A stretch of 7,038 bases of DNA from Clostridiales bacterium (GTDB lineage Bacteria; Bacillota; Clostridia; Oscillospirales; Oscillospiraceae). A model generated the notes under the pieces. That model was given only the letters and a program-made list of their open reading frames with translations. It was not told where the DNA came from and searched no databases. The first letter of the stretch is position 1. Every line of letters starts with the position of its first letter. Positions 1 through 5,322 of this stretch are shown piece after piece. A program made the translations under genes and the position numbers. The DNA is taken from the NCBI GenBank assembly GCA_012516225.1, contig JAAYWX010000033.1, positions 1 through 7,038 of the forward strand. The letters run 5' to 3'.

Positions 1-500
1 GTATCTGTTTTTGTTTTCATGCGGGAAAAAATGCGCCATTACCGCCGCTATGATTCCTCCGTGTGTAACCGCGGCCGCATATTCGTTTCGGAAAATCAAA
101 TCTGCAGCTCGGATTGCCCTTTCCGTCATTTCTTCCGCACTTTCTCCTCCGGGGCATTTGTTTCTAAAGTTGTCCCCTGATATCCAAATTTGGTAGTCTT
201 TCCTGTCTTTAAGCTCTTCATATGAGAGCATTTCAAATTCTCCGAAATCCATTTCGCGCAATTCGGGCAAAACTTCAAACTTGACATTTCCAAATAAAAT
301 GGAAAGTGTTTCATCCGTACGTTTCATTCCGCTTGTAAAAAATCTGCATGAAGATCCCGCTTTGTATCTTCCGCTTCGGGCGAGTTTCTCCGCCAAGGCT
401 TTCCCTTTCGGGGACAGGGGAATATCTGTCCTCCGCAATAGAGCCGTTTTTCGTTGGCGGCTGTAAGACTGTGCCTTATAAGCAAACCTCTCCCTTTCAT
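1..500 (-). pseudogene. cobC: CobC-like histidine phosphatase (alpha-ribazole phosphatase), frameshifted and cut by the window edge
   Basis: The family removes the 5' phosphate from alpha-ribazole phosphate or adenosylcobalamin phosphate, the last step of nucleotide-loop assembly. The ATG at 500 overlaps the TGA of the preceding gene as ATGA. The first frame reads LLIRHSLTAANEKRLYCG, with the catalytic RH pair (RHS instead of the usual RHG), then loses homology and stops at 324-326 after 58 residues. Shifting frame at about 429-431 restores a typical family sequence: TDIPLSPKGKALAE, FFTSGMKRTDETL, ELREMDFGEFE, CPGGESAEEM and the second catalytic histidine in VTHGGIIAA. That frame stays open to base 1, about 143 codons, so the C-terminus lies outside the window. 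Exactly one base appears to be missing between the glycine codon at 434-432 and the ACA at 429-427. All conserved blocks survive, so this is a recent mutation, a sequence error or, less likely, recoding. The exact substrate is inferred from neighbours. Confidence 0.85.
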
Positions 501-874
501 TTCAGAACCTGAGGCAATCCGCAGAACAGCCGGACGACCCCTTCGGCCTTTCCGGCGGCCCATGCGGCGCACCTTCCTGCGGCTTCTCTCCATGCCCGCG
601 TTTCTTCGTCTGTCGGCACCACTCCGCAGAAAATATCTTCGCATATCAGCACTCCGTCGCCGTGGCTGACGCTCCACTTTTCAAGTTTTTCCGCAGGATC
701 CGCCCCTTTTTTGAGGCAAAACCTAACATATCGCTCTACATGGTGCAGACAGCGCCGGGAAAAATCCGGCTCGTGGTCATCGGTGCATACATATATGTCT
801 TCCTCCGACAAGCCGAAACGCTGTGCCGCATACTCCATTTTCCCCTGATATGCGCCGCCTATAATAAGGTACAT
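497..874 (-). CDS. Compact CobU-like protein (second CobU paralogue), 125 aa
   Basis: This is a short relative of the adenosylcobinamide kinase/guanylyltransferase CobU; full-length CobU is about 180 residues. Visible parts are an N-terminal P-loop GGAYQGK (residues 6-12) and a CobU-type C-terminal block ICEDIFCGVVP (77-87), followed by RAWREAAGR (93-101) and CGLPQVLK at the end. This block aligns with the VSNEVGxGIVP...FRDxxGR...G...LK region of CobU. The P-loop lacks the usual Ser/Thr after Lys (GKM). The stretch between the two blocks is only about 65 residues. A His pair (44-45) lies there, but I cannot equate it with the guanylylated His of CobU. It follows cobS closely and overlaps cobC by ATGA. 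A GTG at 883 is in frame but overlaps the AGGAG, so ATG at 874 is chosen. Whether it is a kinase, a transferase or an accessory protein is unknown. Confidence 0.82.
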   Translation of the reverse strand: MYLIIGGAYQGKMEYAAQRFGLSEEDIYVCTDDHEPDFSRRCLHHVERYVRFCLKKGADPAEKLEKWSVSHGDGVLICEDIFCGVVPTDEETRAWREAAGRCAAWAAGKAEGVVRLFCGLPQVLK

Positions 875-882
875 ATTCTTCA

Positions 883-887
883 CTCCT
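883..887 (-). promoter_or_regulatory. Ribosome binding site deciding the start of the compact CobU-like gene
   Basis: The minus strand reads AGGAG here, 8 bases before the ATG at 874. The in-frame GTG at 883 uses the last G of this AGGAG as its own first base, so it has no spacing and is unlikely to be the start. The site lies across the cobS TAG stop (888-886), suggesting translational coupling with cobS. Confidence 0.75.
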
Positions 888-1638
888 AAACTGCAATTAT
901 CATTGCCGCAAAAGCCGCCGCCTCACCCACAACGGTTCCGTATCCGGCAATGTCGCCTGACATTCCTCCCAGATTACGGCGCGCATATAAAATTCCCAAA
1001 AAGCACCCTGCAGCGGCTGCGGCGGACGGCAGTCCCGCCTTTGATCCTTTAAGAGCAAAAGCACATGCAAGAGCCGCCGCAAGTACAGCAGACATAATCC
1101 ACCCGTATGATTTTCTCTTTTCTTTCTCAAAATCTCCGGCAAATTGACTGTGCTCCATCGGTTTCATGGCAAATATACACAGAGCAGAAACACATCTTGA
1201 GCAAACCGGAACAAAAATCAGCGCTTCAACCGGTGCTTCACGCCATGAAAGCGAACAGGAAAAGCAGACCAGTAAAAGTACTGCAAGCGATATAACTGCA
1301 AACGATCCTACATGCGGATCTTTTAATATTCTTCTTTTTTCCTCATCTGAACGGCATGACAATATCGCGTCACAGCAATCCATAAATCCGTCAAGGTGCA
1401 AAAAACCAGTAATTTTGTACGGATAAATCGTGAGTACCGCCGCATAGGCAGCCTCCGGAAAAGCCGCCAAACACATCAGGCGTGCCAGCGCATACCATCC
1501 CGCACCTATCACAAGCCCTGCAAATGGCAGAAACATAAGCATTAAGGTGCGCGCTTTATCATCCCATCTTTTCAGCGGAACAGGGAGGACGGTATACATT
1601 CCAACAGCCATAGACAACGCGGAAAAAATCTTTTTCAT
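886..1638 (-). CDS. cobS: Adenosylcobinamide-GDP ribazoletransferase (cobalamin synthase)
   Basis: CobS is a membrane enzyme that joins adenosylcobinamide-GDP to alpha-ribazole (or its phosphate), giving adenosylcobalamin (phosphate) and GMP. The 250-residue product is strongly hydrophobic with several membrane segments (about 35-58, 62-80, 113-130, 137-158, 181-197 and 204-220). The metal/phosphate-binding motif HLDGFMDCCDA (81-91) matches HxDGLxDTxDG of the family, but with Cys-Cys where Thr is usual. It is followed by KRRILKDPHVGSFAV (101-115). The C-terminal GGMSGDIAGYGTVVGE (224-239) corresponds to the family GGxTGDxLGAxxE region. The start at 1638 is chosen because its ATG overlaps the cobU TGA as ATGA and is preceded by AGGGGAG (1647-1653) at 8 bases. 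An in-frame start 14 codons upstream would lie inside cobU and lacks this spacing. The length is normal for the family. Confidence 0.93.
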   Translation of the reverse strand: MKKIFSALSMAVGMYTVLPVPLKRWDDKARTLMLMFLPFAGLVIGAGWYALARLMCLAAFPEAAYAAVLTIYPYKITGFLHLDGFMDCCDAILSCRSDEEKRRILKDPHVGSFAVISLAVLLLVCFSCSLSWREAPVEALIFVPVCSRCVSALCIFAMKPMEHSQFAGDFEKEKRKSYGWIMSAVLAAALACAFALKGSKAGLPSAAAAAGCFLGILYARRNLGGMSGDIAGYGTVVGEAAAFAAMIIAV

Positions 1639-2174
1639 ATAGGGAACTCCCCTTTGTGGCAAAATACAGTACCGCAACATATTTCCAGCACCGTATCACA
1701 GCATCCCGCCAAAGCTCTGTCTATGCTTGCAAGCCCCTTGCGGTATTCTTCCGTCAGCGCCTCATATTCAGCTGCATCGGAATAAATAGCGTCAGAAACG
1801 GCAACAAAGCCCCCGATACTTTCCGCAAATCTGACAAGCTCCTTTGCAATTTTGTCTGCCGCGTCATGGTTTATTTCCCCGTCTTCCAAAAACATTTCAT
1901 TTGACAGCAGAGCCGTCGTGCTGTCCAGAAGGAACACTCCTTCCGGTTTTGCCTTCTCAAGACACTTCAATATGTCCCGCGGACATTCTATGGTTTCAAA
2001 TCCCATGCCTTCCCTTTCTTTTATATGGCGGGAAATGCGCCGATAATCCTCATCATCGTGGGGAATCATTGTCGCTACATAATACAGCGGGCCTCCTCCG
2101 GAAAGCTTTTTCGCTATATTTTGGGCGTGGCTTGACTTGCCGTTTTTTACCCCTCCGGAAATAAACACCCTCAT
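1635..2174 (-). CDS. cobU: Adenosylcobinamide kinase / adenosylcobinamide-phosphate guanylyltransferase, with divergent C-terminal motif
   Basis: CobU phosphorylates adenosylcobinamide and then transfers GMP to it, producing adenosylcobinamide-GDP for CobS. The 179-residue product has the normal length. It shows the P-loop GGVKNGKS (7-14), YYVATMIPHDDEDYRRISRH with His50 at the place of the guanylylated His of Salmonella CobU, and LLDSTTALLSNEMF (82-95) matching the LLxxxTTxxxNxxF block. The usual third block, VSNEVGxGIVPxxxxxRxFRDxxGR, is replaced after VSD (126-128) by a different sequence, AIYSDAAEYEALTEEYRKG. The C-terminus is cysteine-rich (EICCGTVFC). ATG at 2174 is chosen: the AAAGGA at 2185-2190 is 10 bases away, against only 4 for the in-frame TTG at 2180. 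The gene lies 72 bases after cobT and overlaps cobS by ATGA. The divergence raises the possibility that this protein keeps only part of the two activities. Confidence 0.9.
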   Translation of the reverse strand: MRVFISGGVKNGKSSHAQNIAKKLSGGGPLYYVATMIPHDDEDYRRISRHIKEREGMGFETIECPRDILKCLEKAKPEGVFLLDSTTALLSNEMFLEDGEINHDAADKIAKELVRFAESIGGFVAVSDAIYSDAAEYEALTEEYRKGLASIDRALAGCCDTVLEICCGTVFCHKGEFPI

Positions 2175-2246
2175 AGGCAAACATTCCTTTCGTCCGGCAA
2201 AATCCGTGCTGAAAACAATATCATTCAGATAAAATTTCCGGCATGC

Positions 2247-3371
2247 TTAGATTTCTGTTTCTCCTTTATCTGTGTAACGCTCTTCACTCCGTATTTCCTC
2301 AAGGTATCCGTCATCTATCCCTGCCGACTCAAAGCTTGCCATATTGTTCATAACGGCGCAGGCGGCTTCGACTATTCCGAAAACCAGCGGGCAGCCGCTG
2401 CCTTCTCCAAGACGCATATCAAGCATAAGCATAGGTTTCATCGAAAGCTCGTTCATGGCCACTGCATAGCCTGCTTCACATGATTTATGCGACGGAATCA
2501 TATACTCTCTCGCCCGTGGGCAAAGTCTGAAGGCACACAGTGCGGCCACCGCGGATATATAGCCGTCTATAACCACCGGCAAGCGGTTTGCGGCCGCTCC
2601 GAGAAAAACTCCGGTCATTGCCGCTATATCAAGTCCGCCGACTTTTGCCAGCACATCAAGGGGATCATTTCTGTCAGGTCTAAAACGCTTTACGGCATCC
2701 GCCACTATTTCCTTTTTCCTTTCAAACCCCTTATCATTGACTCCGCCGCCTCGCCCAACGACAAGCTCCGCCGGCTGTCCCGTAAGTGAGGCGAGCACTG
2801 CCGCAGAGGTGGTTGTATTACCTATCCCCATTTCGCCTACACCTATAATCCCAATTCCGTCTTTCGCCGCGTCCCCGGCAAGCTCAATTCCGGTCATTAC
2901 GGCACGAATGGCCGTTTTCTTTGTCATCGCCGGCTCATGAGCAATATTCCCTGTTCCAAAAACAATTTTCCTGTCAAGTATTTTAGGGCAGTCATATTCT
3001 GCCATTATGCCCACGTCCACGACTTGAATCTCGGCTCCGTAATGGGCGCAGAGCACTCCCGCTCCCGTAAGCCCTTTCGTCATGTTTATCGCCTGAGCCA
3101 GTGTCACATATCTTGGAGCTGAAGCAACCCCTTCGTCTACAACACCGTTGTCCGCACAAAGCACTATCAGCCGCTTTTTCATCGGCCCGTTTAAAACTTT
3201 CCCTGTTATCCCCGCAAGCTGTACAGACAGTTCTTCAAGCTTTCCAAGACTTCCAGGAGGTTTTGCAAGCTTCATCTGCCTGCGTCTTGCCGCCTCCATC
3301 GCTTCTTCATCTAAACCGCGCACTTTTCCAATCTCCGCAAACAGGGCGGCTTCCTCAAAACTGCTGCTCAT
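2247..3371 (-). CDS. cobT: Nicotinate-nucleotide--dimethylbenzimidazole phosphoribosyltransferase
   Basis: CobT transfers phosphoribose from nicotinate mononucleotide to the lower-ligand base (dimethylbenzimidazole or related bases), producing the alpha-ribazole phosphate used by CobS. The 374-residue product is slightly longer than the common 350 or so and carries the family landmarks in order: KPPGSLGKLEEL (37-48), ADNGVVDEGVA (73-83), GEMGIGNTT (179-187), VGRGGGVNDKG (205-215), VGGLDIAAMTGVFLGAAANR (244-263), VVIDGYIS (266-273), SHKSCEAGY (294-302) and MRLGEGSG (319-326). Glu323 in the last motif sits where the catalytic glutamate (Glu317 in Salmonella) is found. ATG at 3371 overlaps the TGA of the upstream gene as ATGA and has AGGAG (3382-3386) 10 bases ahead. 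A longer in-frame version starting at 3410 would lie inside that gene. Which base it activates cannot be read from the sequence. Confidence 0.97.
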   Translation of the reverse strand: MSSSFEEAALFAEIGKVRGLDEEAMEAARRRQMKLAKPPGSLGKLEELSVQLAGITGKVLNGPMKKRLIVLCADNGVVDEGVASAPRYVTLAQAINMTKGLTGAGVLCAHYGAEIQVVDVGIMAEYDCPKILDRKIVFGTGNIAHEPAMTKKTAIRAVMTGIELAGDAAKDGIGIIGVGEMGIGNTTTSAAVLASLTGQPAELVVGRGGGVNDKGFERKKEIVADAVKRFRPDRNDPLDVLAKVGGLDIAAMTGVFLGAAANRLPVVIDGYISAVAALCAFRLCPRAREYMIPSHKSCEAGYAVAMNELSMKPMLMLDMRLGEGSGCPLVFGIVEAACAVMNNMASFESAGIDDGYLEEIRSEERYTDKGETEI

Positions 3372-4156
3372 TTTTTCACTTCTCCTATATATCCGTGATT
3401 TGCCAGCCATTCCATAGACGGGCCGGCCGGTCTGCTTTCAATCGTAAAAGTTGCCTGCGGAGACAGCTCCAGTATTCTCGAAATTGCGGCATCCATATCA
3501 ATGTTCCCATCGCCGAGAGGCATATGAAGGTCGCTGTGTCCATCGTTGTTGTGGATATGTACATGGGAAATACTTCTCCCAAGACAGTTTATCCACTCGC
3601 ATACAGGAACCTCCGTGGACGCATTGGCATGTCCGATATCAAGGCATATGGCCATGCGCGGGTCGCCGACTTCCGAAACCACTTTCAGCAGTCTTTCCGG
3701 TATATCTTCAAGAACATTTTCAACAACTATTTGAAAATCGTCCGGAAGTCCGTCAAGAAATCGTTTCCAAAACAGCACAGAACGTTCGTGAAACCATATT
3801 GGATAATATACCGTCGGGACGTGCCCTCCATGAACTACCATGCGCCTTATATTATAAGTCATTGCCAGTTCCGCCGCCTGTTTTAGTCTGATATGAGCCA
3901 GTTCCACAGCAAGAGGATCAATCGCGGACGGGTATATTTCGCTAAAAGGCGCATGGAAAATTCGTCTGTCCGTTTTTTCCAGACGGGTGCGGACTTCCGC
4001 ATCCCAATGTTCAAAATGCGGCGAATCCATATTGGCTGCTGTGCAAAATTCGCAGATTTCTATACCCGTACCATACCGCATAATTGTTTCAGTACAGTCG
4101 TCAGCTATAGTAGATATATATATTCTGTCTGAAATGTCCATAACACTGTCACTCAT
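3368..4156 (-). CDS. Sugar-phosphate isomerase/epimerase-like TIM-barrel protein (AP endonuclease 2 family)
   Basis: This 262-residue soluble protein has the pattern of xylose-isomerase-like TIM barrels, which use divalent metal to isomerize or epimerize sugars and related compounds. Likely metal-site residues lie on successive barrel strands: VVHGGH (107-112), IVVEN with Glu146, CLDIGHANA with Asp173 and His176, HVHIHNNDG (198-206) with several His, HMPLGDGNID (211-220) and FTIES with Glu240. The layout agrees with the family metal-ligand set (Glu, Asp, His, His, Glu), but the substrate is not recognizable. It starts 13 bases after the DUF2284 gene and overlaps cobT by ATGA, so its translation is probably coupled to cobT. 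The Shine-Dalgarno site before ATG 4156 is weak, and a second in-frame ATG at 4141 is possible. Context suggests a role in corrinoid or lower-ligand metabolism; that is inference only. Confidence 0.87.
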   Translation of the reverse strand: MSDSVMDISDRIYISTIADDCTETIMRYGTGIEICEFCTAANMDSPHFEHWDAEVRTRLEKTDRRIFHAPFSEIYPSAIDPLAVELAHIRLKQAAELAMTYNIRRMVVHGGHVPTVYYPIWFHERSVLFWKRFLDGLPDDFQIVVENVLEDIPERLLKVVSEVGDPRMAICLDIGHANASTEVPVCEWINCLGRSISHVHIHNNDGHSDLHMPLGDGNIDMDAAISRILELSPQATFTIESRPAGPSMEWLANHGYIGEVKK

Positions 4157-4169
4157 ACTCTTTCTCGCC

Positions 4170-4760
4170 TTATATTGGTTCTTCTGTTTTATGGGCGGGC
4201 ATTTTCTCGTTGTTAGTCAGAAAAGCATATATAGCCATATTATACTTTGGAAGTCCTTTGTCAGTCCATAGAAGAGGCGTATTGAGAAGCTCGTCCGATA
4301 TCCGCCCCATATCAAACCCGAAGGCTGAAAATGAATACCTGAGCGCCCACGGATTACGGCAGAAAAGTCCGTCAAGCCTCGCACAGCGCCTGCAAAGTTC
4401 GCATCGTCCTGCGGCTATCGTATAAGAAGGCGGCGACATTTTTTCCGCTTTAAGCAAGGCTCCGAAAACTTTTCGCTTAACTTTGCCGTAAGTTTCGGCT
4501 CTTACGGCTTCCGTGCTTTCTTCAGATTCTTCCGCCTTTAAAAGCGCTTCTTCCGAATAGATTACTTTTATTCCTATAATAACGGCATAACGGAATTTTT
4601 TAAAAATATCGGCACTGGGTGTACCCGGAGGGCATGACCAGATATGGGCATAATCCGGACACTCTTTGCATAAGGGAAGAACAATTTCGGGTATATGATA
4701 CTTTTCCAGCAGTTCGGCGGCTGGAATTTCCCTTGTTATTATCTCGGTCGTATAAAGCAT
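4170..4760 (-). CDS. DUF2284 family cysteine-rich (predicted metal-binding) protein
   Basis: The 196-residue product matches the DUF2284 pattern: an N-terminal cysteine group C-x2-C-x8-C (residues 31, 34, 43; CKECPDYAHIWSCPPG) and a central group C-x2-C-x2-C-x7-C (120, 123, 126, 134; GRCELCRRCARLDGLFCRNP). An Arg/Asn/Pro-rich stretch and an aromatic RYSFSAFGFD segment (141-150) follow. There are no membrane segments and no signal peptide. Seven clustered cysteines suggest an iron-sulfur cluster or another bound metal, but no activity is established to my knowledge. It is the first gene after the cobalamin-riboswitch leader. ATG at 4760 has AAGGGAG 8 bases ahead, which supports this start. As the first gene under B12 control it may act in corrinoid or cobalt handling, electron transfer to cobalt, or lower-ligand supply. 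None of these can be decided here. Confidence 0.87.
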   Translation of the reverse strand: MLYTTEIITREIPAAELLEKYHIPEIVLPLCKECPDYAHIWSCPPGTPSADIFKKFRYAVIIGIKVIYSEEALLKAEESEESTEAVRAETYGKVKRKVFGALLKAEKMSPPSYTIAAGRCELCRRCARLDGLFCRNPWALRYSFSAFGFDMGRISDELLNTPLLWTDKGLPKYNMAIYAFLTNNEKMPAHKTEEPI

Positions 4761-4856
4761 ATCATCCGCTCCCTTTTATAGCCGCGGCAGATCCGAACCG
4801 CATTTATGTTTATTTTCTCCGGGCTGTCCAAAAAAATTTTATTTATCCGAATGCAA

Positions 4857-4878
4857 TCACACCCTGCGCCGGGTGTGA
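4857..4878 (-). promoter_or_regulatory. Hexaloop hairpin B (promoter-distal of the pair)
   Basis: A perfect 8-bp stem (TCACACCC with GGGTGTGA) closes a six-base loop that reads GGCGCA on the minus strand. The stem can be extended outward by GC/GC and CGAAT/ATTCG pairs across small internal loops, giving a 40-base structure at 4848-4887. The loop and the two closing C-G pairs are the same as in hairpin A, although the remaining stem sequence differs. No U-tract follows directly. Its function is not known; see the finding on paired hairpins. Confidence 0.8.
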
Positions 4879-4893
4879 CGCGATTCGAAAAAC

Positions 4894-4919
4894 CATTTTG
4901 TCCTGCGCCGGACAAAATG
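4894..4919 (-). promoter_or_regulatory. Hexaloop hairpin A (promoter-proximal of the pair)
   Basis: A perfect 10-bp stem (CATTTTGTCC with GGACAAAATG) closes the loop GGCGCA on the minus strand, identical to hairpin B, 15 bases away. On the minus strand the stem is followed by G and then five T, so it could also act as a weak terminator, though the base of the stem is A/T-rich. A shared loop on unrelated stems suggests that the loop, not the stem sequence, is what matters. Confidence 0.8.
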
Positions 4920-4976
4920 AAGGGAAGTAGCTTGTTTATATGTTCCTGTCTGTTATTCGGGAAAAATTAGGTATAG

Positions 4977-5015
4977 AAAACGGTTACGGCATAATAACTC
5001 CGCCGCAACCGTTTT
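4977..5015 (-). terminator. Intrinsic terminator hairpin, likely the cobalamin riboswitch expression platform
   Basis: A 14-bp stem pairs 5015-5002 with 4990-4977 around an 11-base loop. On the minus strand all positions pair, one of them (5006 with 4986) as a G-U wobble. In plus-strand RNA that position is an A-C mismatch, which favours action on the minus-strand transcript. The minus-strand T-tract is short (TTTTCT) because four T also lie in the stem. The plus strand has seven T after the stem, so bidirectional action is possible. It lies about 60 bases after the aptamer, as expected for transcriptional attenuation. Confidence 0.68.
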
Positions 5016-5075
5016 TTTGCATGGAATGGAAGTGCCGCACGAAAACATAGACCGTGCTGATGCGGCATTGTCATT

Positions 5076-5286
5076 GTCTTTGTAGGTCTCCTGGCTCGCG
5101 CACGGAGGTTTTCCTCCACGCCCTGTTTCTGCTCACCTTCTCAGGTTTCCCCAATGGAGGGCTTTCGCCCGACGCCTTGCGGCGCTTAAGCAGCGGACTT
5201 CGCTTACAGTGGCGGTACCGCTTCGGATTTTCACCGAATTTCCTTGTCCACCCTCACGGCTTAGGCGCCGATGAGGTCACAAAGAC
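5076..5286 (-). ncRNA. Cobalamin (adenosylcobalamin-class) riboswitch aptamer
   Basis: On the minus strand the classic cobalamin aptamer parts appear in order. The 5' P1 arm ACAAAGAC's complement is at 5286-5279. The core GGTGAAAATCCGAAGCGG is followed by CGCCACTGT (around 5240-5206). Variable GC-rich stems follow, and then the 3' B12 box GAGCCAGGAGACCTACA (5097-5081). P1 closes perfectly: GTCTTTGT at 5286-5279 pairs with ACAAAGAC at 5083-5076, 8 bp. The aptamer starts 36 bases after the eutQ-like stop, so it may act on read-through from eut or on its own promoter. It precedes the DUF2284-cobT-cobU-cobS genes. Ligand binding is expected to turn these genes off through the terminator at 5015-4977. 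The class (adenosyl or aquo/methyl) is judged from the large peripheral architecture and from context, not proven. Confidence 0.95.
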
Positions 5287-5322
5287 ACGCTTATTAACTT
5301 TTCAGCTTTCCTGTACGGGATG

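Larger units (their letters stand above)
4761..5075 (-). other. Untranslated leader between the cobalamin riboswitch and the first cob-operon gene
   Basis: About 315 bases without a supportable gene. Read on the minus strand it holds, in order, a GC-rich segment with mutually exclusive pairings (5067-5033), a terminator hairpin (5015-4977), two hexaloop hairpins (4919-4894 and 4878-4857), an A/T-rich tract with seven T on the minus strand near 4830-4836, and the AAGGGAG ribosome site of the DUF2284 gene. A leader this long beyond the terminator is unusual if the riboswitch were its only regulatory element. Confidence 0.7.

Noticed and set aside
2175..2246. Possible regulatory element in the cobT-cobU gap
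   Set aside because: The 72 bases hold only imperfect CCGG-containing matches and the cobU ribosome site, with no stable hairpin or promoter.
3101..3886. Long plus-strand open frame (261 codons) opposite cobT and the TIM-barrel gene
   Set aside because: It is antisense to two strongly conserved genes, the translation resembles no family, and there is no convincing ribosome site. It is a shadow of the minus-strand genes.
4829..4878. Hairpin B plus the downstream seven-T tract as an intrinsic terminator
   Set aside because: The T-tract is more than 20 bases after the perfect stem and about 12 after the extended stem. An intrinsic terminator needs it to be adjacent.
4857..4919. CRISPR array or short direct-repeat array
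   Set aside because: There are only two copies of a ten-base core, with no spacer regularity and no cas genes nearby.
4982..5022. Twelve-codon leader peptide (MQKNGCGGVIMP) on the minus strand inside the terminator
   Set aside because: There is no Shine-Dalgarno site before its ATG and no run of control codons that would suggest attenuation by translation. It probably occurs by chance.
5291..5320. Possible promoter for the riboswitch transcript (TTAATA at 5297-5292)
   Set aside because: The -10-like hexamer is well placed for a start at about 5286, but the position 16-18 bases upstream reads CCCGT-like sequence with no -35 match. Too weak to annotate.
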